16,778 bases of DNA, from the NCBI GenBank assembly GCA_050247075.1, contig JBFWUW010000106.1, positions 1-16,778 on the forward strand. The letters run 5' to 3'. Position numbers and translations under genes: made by a program. Each line of letters opens with the position of its first letter. The first letter of the stretch is position 1. Shown piece by piece: positions 7,980-15,143 of the stretch. The DNA comes from JBFWUW01 sp050247075. Lineage in GTDB: Bacteria; Planctomycetota; Planctomycetia; Pirellulales; JBFWUW01. The notes under the pieces were generated by a model. That model had not been told where the DNA came from. It saw only the letters and a list, made by a program, of their open reading frames with translations, and made no database searches.

Positions 7980-8101
7980 GGGACAGTGTTCAGTTTGTCG
8001 GAGGCGATTCCATCACCGATGGCGGCTGATAACGCGTCGGATCGACGATGGAATCGCCTCCTACAGCCTTTCGCCTTTCTTTTCCTGTCCGCTGCCGACT
8101 G
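7980..8101. repeat. REP-like inverted pair with in-phase heptad repeats, copy B
   Basis: The left REP unit (7997-8020; GTCGGA foot, GGCGAT-TCC-ATCACC) and the right unit (8041-8064, inverted, with the TCCTAC foot) match each other at about 21 of 24 positions and are separated by 20 bp. Seven-base units run out of both ends: GGGACAG, TGTTCAG, TTTGTCG on the left (7980-8000) and CCTACAG, CCTTTCG, CCTTTCT, TTTCCTG, TCCGCTG, CCGACTG on the right (8060-8101). The terminal CCTACAG heptad is also the REP foot. Confidence 0.75.
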
Positions 8102-8216
8102 CGATTCCGGATGAACTGTCAGACGACGGTGGAATGATGGAAATTACCGCCGATTCGGCCAGAAAAGAAAAATGCTGGCGGGAATGCACGCGAACCTGAA
8201 CATTTGAGGCGTGTCT

Positions 8217-8295
8217 GACGTAACAATGTTGTCGGCTAATCGGAACGAGCCGGCAGTGGCGATTTCGACGTAACAATCAGCGGTAGTATCCGCTG
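8217..8295 (+). promoter_or_regulatory. possible control region of the 75-aa gene: 11-bp direct repeat and leader hairpin
   Basis: GACGTAACAAT occurs at 8217-8227 and again at 8267-8277, exactly 50 bp apart, which is about five helical turns. A perfect six-base hairpin follows immediately (CAGCGG, loop TAGTAT, CCGCTG; 8278-8295) and ends six bases before the ribosome binding site at 8301-8308. The arrangement resembles an operator plus leader structure, but no regulator is known and the function is inferred. Confidence 0.4.
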
Positions 8296-8316
8296 AACAG
8301 AGGGGAGGCCCAAGCC

Positions 8317-8544
8317 ATGACACCTAATCAAGACCGTGACGACGAAACCATGCTGCTGGACGACCGGGAAGCCGAACTTTCGGTACTGGTGGGGCGGCAA
8401 TCGTACCAGGATTTCAGTGAACTGATGGACAAGCACCTGGCCGACTTGGTCGCCCAGTGGTCGCATCTGGCGGCTCCTTACGCCACCCGCGGCGACAGAG
8501 TCGCTATCGGTCGGGGGGCGGTCCCCGCGCAGCCCTGGGAGTAA
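8317..8544 (+). CDS. small hypothetical protein, 75 aa
   Basis: An ATG preceded at eight bases by AGGGGAGG (8301-8308), the best ribosome binding site in the window, which supports a real gene. The protein is acidic in its first half (MTPNQDRDDETMLLDDREAEL) with a predicted helical middle (LSVLVGRQSYQDFSELMDKHLADLVAQWSHLAAP) and an Arg/Gly/Pro-rich tail. No domain, signal peptide or membrane helix is seen, and I do not recognise the family; a short cytoplasmic helical protein is all the sequence supports. It converges on the nucleoside hydrolase gene, leaving only 26 bp between the two stop codons and no terminator there. Confidence 0.6.
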   Translation: MTPNQDRDDETMLLDDREAELSVLVGRQSYQDFSELMDKHLADLVAQWSHLAAPYATRGDRVAIGRGAVPAQPWE

Positions 8545-8570
8545 TACCTGGGCCAGCCGGTTGAATGGCT

Positions 8571-9509
8571 TTACGACCGTTCGCCCGCCCTGGCCAGGCT
8601 ATCGACGATACACTTCAAGATCGCCTGCTGGTCCACCCGCACCGCGACCTCCAAATTCCGCCGCCATTCAGACGGATTCCGCCGATCAAAAATCGTCGCC
8701 CCGGCTGTCAGTTCGCCCGCGGTCTCTACGTCGCCCGCCATTAGTTCGGTGCTGAAGAACTCCGGGTGCAGGGCCGCCACGATCGCCACGGCATCGTGCA
8801 GATAGATGCCTTCCAATCCCAAATGATGCCGGTGGGCGCGAAAAGCGTGCGGCAAAATCTTTCGCAACAGCGAGCCGGCCCGCGTCTCTTCGCTGGGCAA
8901 TTGGTCGAACAAGTCAAAGGTCATGACCACCGACCTGGCCACATCAAGCGGGATCAACGTCATCGTGGCCCGCGACTGAAACACATCGCGAGCCGCCATG
9001 GGGTTGCAGAAAAAATTGTACTCGGCCGCGGGCGTGATATTTCCCGATGCTGTTACCGTGCCGCCAGCCATGATGAGGTGGCCCACCTGGGCGGGTAGCG
9101 TCGGATCGCGGCGAAAGGCCCGCGCCACGTTGGTCAACGGACCCAAGGCAATCACCGTCACGGTGTCGGGCGCGGCCCGTAGTTCGTCGGCCAGTACTTT
9201 TTCGGACGAATGCTGATGGTGCAGGTCGGCCACGGCAAAGTTGGCCCCCCCCAGGCCATCGGGCCCGTTGAGATGCATGCCGGTCGCGGCGACTTCAAAA
9301 TCGCCAGGTGCCGCGCCGATTCTGGGCCAACGCGGAGGGTCGAGATGTTCGATAATGGCCTGCACATTACGGGTGGCCGCCTCCGACGAGACATTGCCCG
9401 CCGTCGCGGTGACCGCCAGCACGTCCAGCCGGGGATCGAACAGGGCCATCGTCAACGCCACGGCATCATCGATGCCTGGGTCAACGTCAAGAATTACCTT
9501 CCGTGCCAT
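8571..9509 (-). CDS. nucleoside hydrolase (inosine-uridine type)
   Basis: A 312-residue enzyme that cleaves the N-glycosidic bond of ribonucleosides to free base and ribose, in purine/pyrimidine salvage. The N-terminal calcium-binding signature is DVDPGIDDAVAL, with Asp at residues 8, 10, 14 and 15. Other family features are ALGPLTNVA (~121-129), MAGG (~147-150), EYNFFCNP (~163-170) and the late His-Asp pair IYLHDAVAIVAAL (H238, D239) that takes part in base protonation and metal binding in IU-nucleoside hydrolases. Length and motif order are normal. Base preference cannot be told from the sequence. The ATG at 9509 directly starts the conserved beta strand; no Shine-Dalgarno sequence is visible. 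It is divergent from the TPR-AAA gene, with a 296-bp gap. Confidence 0.92.
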   Translation of the reverse strand: MARKVILDVDPGIDDAVALTMALFDPRLDVLAVTATAGNVSSEAATRNVQAIIEHLDPPRWPRIGAAPGDFEVAATGMHLNGPDGLGGANFAVADLHHQHSSEKVLADELRAAPDTVTVIALGPLTNVARAFRRDPTLPAQVGHLIMAGGTVTASGNITPAAEYNFFCNPMAARDVFQSRATMTLIPLDVARSVVMTFDLFDQLPSEETRAGSLLRKILPHAFRAHRHHLGLEGIYLHDAVAIVAALHPEFFSTELMAGDVETAGELTAGATIFDRRNPSEWRRNLEVAVRVDQQAILKCIVDSLARAGERS

Positions 9510-9607
9510 GCCAGTACCCGCGGCGGCTGTAACCCGTGGCCCCGTTCACTCCCAACCCGTCGTTCGCGAGGAATTGTAAGGCGGGCAAGACCAGGGAACA
9601 AGCCGTA

Positions 9608-9633
9608 GCCGGCATGGCTGCCGCCGTGCCGGC
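9608..9633. repeat. 11-bp stem hairpin in the nucleoside hydrolase / TPR-AAA gap
   Basis: GCCGGCATGGC, loop TGCC, GCCGTGCCGGC: eleven pairs including one G-T. GTA stands directly before the left arm, so a GTAG straddles the stem edge, recalling a REP foot. The rest of the 9510-9805 gap holds the candidate promoter at 9748 and nothing else recognised. Confidence 0.55.
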
Positions 9634-9747
9634 TTGAAGCGCGAGCGGCTGGCCATTCGTGAAGGGGTTGATTGGCATGGTTCATCGTCCCGCGCGTCAG
9701 CGGGCAATCGCGGGAGCCATGTCGCTACGGCTTGCGCGAAATCCATT

Positions 9748-9775
9748 TTGACCCGCTCTACATTTGGTCTAAGCT
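9748..9775 (+). promoter_or_regulatory. candidate sigma-70 promoter of the TPR-AAA operon
   Basis: TTGACC (9748-9753) matches the -35 consensus at five of six positions. After a 16-bp spacer comes TAAGCT (9770-9775), a modest -10. Transcription would start about 25 bp before the ATG at 9806. GGGGGG at about 9790 could serve as the ribosome binding site. Confidence 0.4.
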
Positions 9776-9805
9776 AGCGAGTCACTTCATCGGGGGGTCT
9801 ATCGC

Positions 9806-11146
9806 ATGTTTGCAGGGGAAGAGGTTGTTCGCTCGTTGCGGGCTGCGCTGGCTGTTTCGCCCGACAATGTGCCGTTGCGGCAACACTTGGCGCAAACGCT
9901 CGCCGGTATTGGCCGATACGAAGAGGCCGAGGCCGAACTGCGGCAATGCCTGGCCAGCCAACCGGCCGATGTTTCGATCAAACTGGCCCTGGCCGAGGTC
10001 TATGTCCAGCAAGACAAGAACTCGCACGCGTTGGTGATTGTCGAGGACGTCTTGAAGCGGCCAGACTCGCCCGCCGCTGCCCGGCTGTTGCATGCCCGGC
10101 TTTTGGTTCGCGCGGGCGATATCGCCCGCGCGGTAGCGCAGTACCGCGCGGCGGTGGAAGCCGATCCGGCCCTGGTCGACAAGAGCCTGGCCGACCATCT
10201 GGGGATCGACGCCCAACCCGACAGTGAGGTTGTCGATGGCCGCCAGCGGGCCGCCTGGGAAGAAGCCGATGAGCCGGACGAGTCTGAAATCGAACGGCCC
10301 AAGATCGCCTTCTCGGATGTGGGTGGCATGGACGCGTTGAAAGAAGAGATCCGGCTGAAAATCATCTACCCTTTAACCCATGCCGATATCTACAAGGCTT
10401 ACGGCAAGTCGATCGGCGGCGGCATCTTGATGTACGGTCCGCCCGGTTGCGGCAAAACGCATCTGGCGCGGGCCACCGCTGGCGAGATCAAGGCGGGCTT
10501 TATCGCCGTCGGCATTAGCGACGTGCTGGACATGTGGATTGGCAACAGCGAACGCAACCTGCATGCCCTGTTCGACCAGGCCCGCCGCAATACTCCCTGC
10601 GTGTTGTTCTTTGACGAGGTCGATGCCCTGGGTGCCAGCCGGACCGACATGCGGCATAGCGGCGGACGCCACCTGATTAACCAGTTTCTGTCGGAACTCG
10701 ACGGTGTACAGCACTCCAACGACGGCGTGCTGATTTTGGCCGCTACCAACGCGCCGTGGCACTTGGATAGCGCCTTCCGCCGCCCTGGCCGTTTCGACCG
10801 CATCTTGTTTGTGCCTCCCCCCGACTCCGCGGCGCGGGCCGAGGTGTTGCGCCTGTTGTGCCGCGGCAAACCGGTCGATTCCCCCGACTACGGACAGATC
10901 GCCAAGAAAGCGGTCGATTTTTCCGGGGCCGACCTGAAGGCCGTCGTCGATCTGGCGGTGGAAGCCAAGCTGCAGCAAGCCATGCGCGAAGGCCGCCCCA
11001 AACCACTGGCCACGGCCGATTTTCTGGCGGCCGTAAAGGTTATTCGCCCTTCGACCAAGGAGTGGTTTGCCACCGCCCGCAACCATGCCCTGTACGCCAA
11101 TCAAGGCGGGCTGTACGACGATATCCTAAAGTACCTGAAAATCTAA
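9806..11146 (+). CDS. TPR-AAA ATPase (Cdc48/Vps4-like)
   Basis: A 446-residue protein. Residues ~3-125 are helical repeats of TPR type (for example EAEAELRQCLASQPADVSIKLALAEVYVQ). An acidic linker (~150-165) leads to a single AAA domain that starts with the classic FSDVGGMDALKEEI. Walker A is GPPGCGKT (211-218), Walker B LFFDEVDAL (D270, E271), sensor-1 AATN (N315), and the arginine finger region is FRRPGRFDR (324-332). The module is therefore expected to be a hexameric ATPase acting on protein substrates. The last ~30 residues (PSTKEWFATARNHALYANQGGLYDDILKYLKI) form a conserved-looking helical cap beyond the AAA lid. There is no protease domain and no membrane helix, so the TPR part probably recruits partners. 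The gene is followed after 18 bp by a TPR membrane protein, a likely partner. The substrate is unknown. Confidence 0.9.
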   Translation: MFAGEEVVRSLRAALAVSPDNVPLRQHLAQTLAGIGRYEEAEAELRQCLASQPADVSIKLALAEVYVQQDKNSHALVIVEDVLKRPDSPAAARLLHARLLVRAGDIARAVAQYRAAVEADPALVDKSLADHLGIDAQPDSEVVDGRQRAAWEEADEPDESEIERPKIAFSDVGGMDALKEEIRLKIIYPLTHADIYKAYGKSIGGGILMYGPPGCGKTHLARATAGEIKAGFIAVGISDVLDMWIGNSERNLHALFDQARRNTPCVLFFDEVDALGASRTDMRHSGGRHLINQFLSELDGVQHSNDGVLILAATNAPWHLDSAFRRPGRFDRILFVPPPDSAARAEVLRLLCRGKPVDSPDYGQIAKKAVDFSGADLKAVVDLAVEAKLQQAMREGRPKPLATADFLAAVKVIRPSTKEWFATARNHALYANQGGLYDDILKYLKI

Positions 11147-11164
11147 ACGGGGTCTGTTCTTGAC

Positions 11165-12490
11165 ATGGGCGTCCACCTTCAACGGGCAATGGTCTTGCTC
11201 GAGCAGTCGCGGCATGAATTGGCCATACAAGAGTTGCGGCAAGAACTGCTGCAAGACCCGAACAATTCCCAAGTTCACGCTATTTTGGCGCTCTGCCTCT
11301 CCGCGCGTGAGGACCACGCCGCGGCGACCCAAGCGGCCCAAGCCGCCATCGCCAACGGTCCCGACTCGTCCCTGGCGCATCACGTGCATGCCAAAGTCCT
11401 CATCAATCGCCACCGCCTGCCCGAGGCCCAGGCCGCCATCCAGGAAGCGATTCGGCTGGACCCGTCCGATCCCGATTTCCAGGCCACGCGGGCCACCATC
11501 GCCTTCGCGCAGTGCAATTGGCAAACGGCCCTGGACGCCGCCGAGGCCGGGCTGGAACTTGATCCCGAGGATACCGACTGCAACAACTTGCGGGCCATGG
11601 CGCTCGACAAACTGGGCCGCCGCGAGCAAGCGGGTGAAACGGTGGAAGCCACCCTGGCTCGCGATCCGTCCAATGTGGTCTCGCACTATGTGCAAGGCAT
11701 GTTGCAGGTGGGCAAGCACCCTAGCCAGGCCATCGTCCATTTTAGTGAAGCGTTGCGGATCGACCCGGATTTTGAACCGGCCCGCGCCGGGCTGGTAGAG
11801 GCCCTTAAGGCCCGCAACTTTATCTACCGCGGGATGCTGAATTTTTTCTTGTGGTGCGGACGGCTCAGCACCGGTGCGCAGTGGGGGGTGATGCTGGGAG
11901 GGTACTTTGGCTGCCGCTACCTGAGCGGACTGGCCGATCGCAATCCTGGCTGGAGTCCGGTGATTATGCCGCTGCTGGTGGCATACTTGCTGTTTGCCTG
12001 GATGACCTGGCTGGCCTACCCGTTGTTTAATCTGCTGCTGCGGTTTCATGCGCAAGGCCGGAGGGCGCTTTCGCAAGACCAGATCCGCGGCAGCAACTGG
12101 CTGGCGGGCGGCCTGCTCGTGACATTGTTCTGCTTGGCGCTGTGGCCGGCATCCGGCAAAAGCACCTGGGGCCTGGTGGCCCTGTTTTGTGGTATCTGCG
12201 TGCTGCCACTTTCGGCCGTGCATCGTTGTGACCGGGGCTGGCCGCGCTGGACCATGGCCGGCATTTCGGCGGCGATGATCCTCGTTGTGATAATGAATAT
12301 GGCGGTGTTGGTGATGTCGCTCGTCTGGCCCGGTTCGATGAAACTGGCCGAGCTAGGCGACCCGGTCTGGCTAGGGCTGTACCAGATCGCTATTCTAGCG
12401 CATAGAGCCACCCGCGGCTGGCTGACGTATGCCTTTCTGGGTGCCACCATCGCCGCTAATTATCTGACCAGCGTGACGCCAAAGAAGTAG
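11165..12490 (+). CDS. TPR protein with multi-pass membrane domain
   Basis: A 441-residue protein in two halves. Residues ~1-215 are TPR-like helical pairs of ~34 residues (LPEAQAAIQEAIRLDPSDPDFQATRATIAFAQCNWQTALDAAEAGLELDPEDTD and neighbours). Residues ~222-435 hold about six hydrophobic segments (approximately 223-250, 264-292, 311-327, 334-350, 363-388, 418-434), with a basic loop HAQGRRALSQDQIRGSNW after the second. No catalytic motif is seen. The TPR half has no signal peptide, so it should face the cytoplasm, where it could meet the TPR-AAA ATPase encoded 18 bp upstream. The start ATG has no strong ribosome binding site, and translational coupling is possible. Function unknown; a membrane anchor or receptor for the ATPase is an inference from context. 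Confidence 0.85.
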   Translation: MGVHLQRAMVLLEQSRHELAIQELRQELLQDPNNSQVHAILALCLSAREDHAAATQAAQAAIANGPDSSLAHHVHAKVLINRHRLPEAQAAIQEAIRLDPSDPDFQATRATIAFAQCNWQTALDAAEAGLELDPEDTDCNNLRAMALDKLGRREQAGETVEATLARDPSNVVSHYVQGMLQVGKHPSQAIVHFSEALRIDPDFEPARAGLVEALKARNFIYRGMLNFFLWCGRLSTGAQWGVMLGGYFGCRYLSGLADRNPGWSPVIMPLLVAYLLFAWMTWLAYPLFNLLLRFHAQGRRALSQDQIRGSNWLAGGLLVTLFCLALWPASGKSTWGLVALFCGICVLPLSAVHRCDRGWPRWTMAGISAAMILVVIMNMAVLVMSLVWPGSMKLAELGDPVWLGLYQIAILAHRATRGWLTYAFLGATIAANYLTSVTPKK

Positions 12491-12502
12491 GTATCGGTTT
12501 TC

Positions 12503-14101
12503 ATGGAACGTTCTCCCAAGATTCGCCGGGCTTTGATTAGCGTCTCCGACAAGCAGGGGTTGAACGAGTTCGCGCGCGGGCTGGTGGTGGCCGGCGTGGA
12601 GTTGTACAGCACCGGCGGTACGCGCGGGTATCTCCAAGGGCTGGGCCTGAAGGTGGCCGATGTCTCTGACTACACCGGCTTTCCGGAGATGATGGATGGC
12701 CGGCTGAAGACCCTGCATCCCAAGATTCACGGCGGCATCCTCTGCCGTCACGACCGGCCCGACGACATGCAGGCCCTGCGGCAGCACGGCATTCTGACGT
12801 TTGAATTGGTCGTGGTGAACCTGTACCCGTTTGAGGCCACGGTGGCCCGGCCCGGTACGGCCTTCGAGCAGGCGATCGAGCAGATCGACATCGGCGGGCC
12901 GAGCCTGGTACGGGGTGCCAGCAAGAATCACGCCTTTACCTCGATCGTCACCAACCCGGCGCAATACGCGGAAGTGCTGCAAGCCGTGCAGTCGCACGGC
13001 GCGACGACTCCTGGCCTGCGGCGGCGGCTGGCCCGGCAGGCGTTTGCCCTGACGGCAAAGTACGACACCGCCATCGCGGCCTATTTTGTCCAACAAATTG
13101 GCGAGGAAGATTCAGCGGCGGCAAACCAGGCTGCCGCCGACTTTCCGACGGAACTGCAATTGCGGCTGACTCGCGTGGAAAAACTGCGCTACGGAGAAAA
13201 TCCCCATCAGGCGGCCGCCTTGTATGCGGATGCCTCGGCCGTCGGCACGCACTTGACCAACGCCCGCAAGCTGCATGGCAAGGAGTTGAGCTACAACAAT
13301 CTGCTCGATCTGAACAGCGCTATGGCGATTGCCGGGTCGCTGCCCGATGCCGCCGCGACGGTCATCAAGCACAATAACCCCTGCGGCGCGGCCTCGGCCG
13401 AGACCCTGGCCGAAGCGGCCCGCAACGCGCTCGATGGCGATCCTGTAAGCGCCTTCGGGAGCGTGCTGGGCTTCAATCACCCGGTCGATGCGGTTACGGC
13501 CGACGTTCTGTCGGAGCCGGGGCGGTTTATCGAAGCGATCGCGGCTCCCAAGTTCCTGCCGGAAGCACTGGAACTGCTGCGGACGCGGCCCAAATGGAAG
13601 GACAACGTGCGGCTGGTGGAGGTCGATCTGTCGGGCGGCGCGGCGGGCTGGGAATATCGGGCGATCGACGGCGGCTTTTTGGTACAACAGCCCGACCTGT
13701 TGGCCGACCCGGAAAGCGACTGGAAGGTCGTCACGGAGCGCGAGCCGACGCACTTGCAATGGACCGACCTGCGGTTTGCCTGGGCCGTGGTGCGGCATGT
13801 AAAATCGAACGCCATCGTCCTCTGCCGTGACCGTGCCTTACTGGGTGCCGGGGCCGGACAAATGAGCCGCGTCGACTCGGTCGAGATCTCCATCCGCAAG
13901 GCGGGTGAGCGCGGCCGCGGCAGTTCGCTGGCATCCGATGCGTTCTTTCCCTTTCCCGACTCCATCGACCTGGCGGCAGCCGCCGGGGTGGCCGCCGTCA
14001 TTCAACCGGGCGGCTCGAAGAAAGACCCCGAAGTCATCGCCGCCTGCAACCGGCACGGAATCGCGATGATCTTCACCGGCAGGCGGCATTTTAGGCATTG
14101 A
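12503..14101 (+). CDS. purH: bifunctional AICAR formyltransferase / IMP cyclohydrolase
   Basis: A 532-residue enzyme that carries out the last two steps of IMP synthesis. The N-terminal IMP cyclohydrolase domain (MGS-like fold, ~1-150) shows ALISVSDKQGL, ELYSTGGT and GFPEMMDGRLKTLHPKIHGGIL (59-80). The AICAR transformylase domain follows: KLRYGENPHQAA, KLHGKELSYNNLLDLNSA, the catalytic Lys-His in IKHNNPCGAA (K289, H290), VKSNAIV, GAGQMSRVDSVEIS and SDAFFPFPDSID. Length and motif order are normal. The ATG is 12 bp after the TPR membrane gene, so it is probably cotranscribed with the TPR-AAA pair, which is an unusual neighbourhood for purH. The stop codon TGA lies within the first unit of a seven-base phased repeat that fills the gap to trpC. 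Confidence 0.97.
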   Translation: MERSPKIRRALISVSDKQGLNEFARGLVVAGVELYSTGGTRGYLQGLGLKVADVSDYTGFPEMMDGRLKTLHPKIHGGILCRHDRPDDMQALRQHGILTFELVVVNLYPFEATVARPGTAFEQAIEQIDIGGPSLVRGASKNHAFTSIVTNPAQYAEVLQAVQSHGATTPGLRRRLARQAFALTAKYDTAIAAYFVQQIGEEDSAAANQAAADFPTELQLRLTRVEKLRYGENPHQAAALYADASAVGTHLTNARKLHGKELSYNNLLDLNSAMAIAGSLPDAAATVIKHNNPCGAASAETLAEAARNALDGDPVSAFGSVLGFNHPVDAVTADVLSEPGRFIEAIAAPKFLPEALELLRTRPKWKDNVRLVEVDLSGGAAGWEYRAIDGGFLVQQPDLLADPESDWKVVTEREPTHLQWTDLRFAWAVVRHVKSNAIVLCRDRALLGAGAGQMSRVDSVEISIRKAGERGRGSSLASDAFFPFPDSIDLAAAAGVAAVIQPGGSKKDPEVIAACNRHGIAMIFTGRRHFRH

Positions 14102-14230
14102 GAGTTGAGAGTTGGTAGTTTTCAGTGTTCAGGAAATAGCCGTCAGCCATCAGAGGTCAGCCTGCGCCAAGTAGCTGATTGCTGACGGCTGACAGCTAAT
14201 CGCCTTCCGCTTTTCGCCTTCAGCCTTTCT
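14098..14230 (+). repeat. 19-unit degenerate heptad-phased repeat array
   Basis: Cut into sevens from 14098, the whole gap gives 19 units, of which 17 end in G and 10 end in AG. Examples: TTGAGAG twice, TTTTCAG, TGTTCAG, CCGTCAG, CCATCAG, CTGACAG, CCTTCAG. The exceptions are CCTGCGC (unit 10) and CCTTTCT (unit 19). The first unit overlaps the purH stop codon, and the last ends three bases before the trpC ATG. No ribosome binding site or clear promoter is present in the array. Confidence 0.85.
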
Positions 14231-14233
14231 CTC

Positions 14234-15025
14234 ATGTCTTCCATCCTCGACAAAATTGTTGCCACCAAGCGGCAAGAGATTGTGGCGGCGCGGCTGGCGC
14301 GGCCGGAGGGGATGTTGCGCGAGGAGGTGGCGGCCGCGCCGGCGGTGCGCGATTTTTTTGCTCCGCTGGCTGCGGGCGGGCCAATCAAGCTCATTGCCGA
14401 AGTCAAAAAGGCCAGCCCGTCCAAGGGGGTGATTCGAGCCAATTTTGATCCCGTGGAGATCGCCCGCGAGTACGAACGGCGCGGGGCAAGCTGCCTTAGC
14501 GTGTTGACCGACGAGCAATACTTTCAGGGCAGCCTGGAATATCTGCGGCAAGTGCGGGCGGCTGTGGCCTTGCCGGTGCTGCGCAAGGATTTCATTCTCG
14601 ACAGCTATCAATTGCTGGAAGCCCGCGCCGCCGGGGCCGACGCCGTGCTGCTTATCGCCGAATGCCTGGACGACTGCCAACTCCGCAAGCTGCACAACGA
14701 AGCATTAGAACTAGGCCTGACGCCGCTGGTGGAACTCTACGAACCAGCGAACCTGCCGCGGGTGCTGGCCGCTGGGGCTACGCTAATTGGCGTGAATAAC
14801 CGCGATCTGAATACCTTCCAGGTCGATCTGGAACACACCATCCGCCTGCGGCGGCAGATCCCCGACAACTGCGTGCTGGTCGGCGAGAGCGGAATTCGCA
14901 CCCGCGACGACGCCCTGCGGCTGCAATCGGCCGGCGTCGACGCCATGCTCGTCGGCGAAAGCCTGATGGCCAGGGAGGATCTAGGCCAGGCGGTGGACGA
15001 GCTATTGGGAAAGGCGGAAGTCTGA
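14234..15025 (+). CDS. trpC: indole-3-glycerol-phosphate synthase
   Basis: A 263-residue TIM-barrel enzyme that closes CdRP to indole-3-glycerol phosphate in tryptophan synthesis. All the usual active-site elements are present: LIAEVKKASPSKG (E56, K58), VLRKDFILDSYQLLEARAAGADAVLLI (K118), LVELYE (E168), IGVNNRDLNTFQVDL (N189) and LVGESGI (E218, S219). The length is typical. The ATG at 14234 starts the normal family N-terminus (SILDKIVATKRQEI). No Shine-Dalgarno sequence precedes it; the upstream DNA is the heptad array. No other trp gene is in the window, so the gene stands apart from a trp operon. The stop codon again lies in a seven-base repeat unit (CTGAAGG). Confidence 0.97.
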   Translation: MSSILDKIVATKRQEIVAARLARPEGMLREEVAAAPAVRDFFAPLAAGGPIKLIAEVKKASPSKGVIRANFDPVEIAREYERRGASCLSVLTDEQYFQGSLEYLRQVRAAVALPVLRKDFILDSYQLLEARAAGADAVLLIAECLDDCQLRKLHNEALELGLTPLVELYEPANLPRVLAAGATLIGVNNRDLNTFQVDLEHTIRLRRQIPDNCVLVGESGIRTRDDALRLQSAGVDAMLVGESLMAREDLGQAVDELLGKAEV

Positions 15026-15143
15026 AGGCGAAAGGCTGAAGGCTGTAGGAGGCGATTCTATCGCCGATGCCGGCCGACAACTCGCCCCATCGGCGGTGGA
15101 AACGCCTCCTACAATCTGAACACCGAACACTTTTCCCTCACTC
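15022..15143. repeat. heptads - REP-like inverted pair - heptads, copy C
   Basis: Four units CTGAAGG, CGAAAGG, CTGAAGG, CTGTAGG (15022-15049) begin on the trpC stop codon and run into a REP-like unit at 15045-15068 (foot GTAGGA, stem GGCGAT / ATCGCC around TCT). A 20-bp spacer follows, then the inverted partner (15089-15112). On the minus strand the mutY side reads GAGTGAG (containing the mutY TGA), GGAAAAG, TGTTCGG, TGTTCAG, ATTGTAG, again in sevens, up to the REP foot. The pair can fold into a long hairpin between convergent genes and may act as a bidirectional terminator, although T-runs are lacking. Confidence 0.8.

Noticed and set aside
9689..9704. Short CCCGC / GCGGG hairpin in the nucleoside hydrolase / TPR-AAA gap.
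   Set aside because: A five-base stem in GC-rich DNA is expected by chance, and no T-run follows.
11126..12223. A 365-residue minus strand frame antisense to the TPR membrane gene.
   Set aside because: The + strand has clear TPR and membrane-helix patterns; the antisense product has no domain and high Gln/Arg/His content typical of shadow frames.
14098..14230. Considered as a CRISPR array because of its regular spacing.
   Set aside because: Units are only 7 bp, with no separate repeats and spacers and no cas genes in the window.
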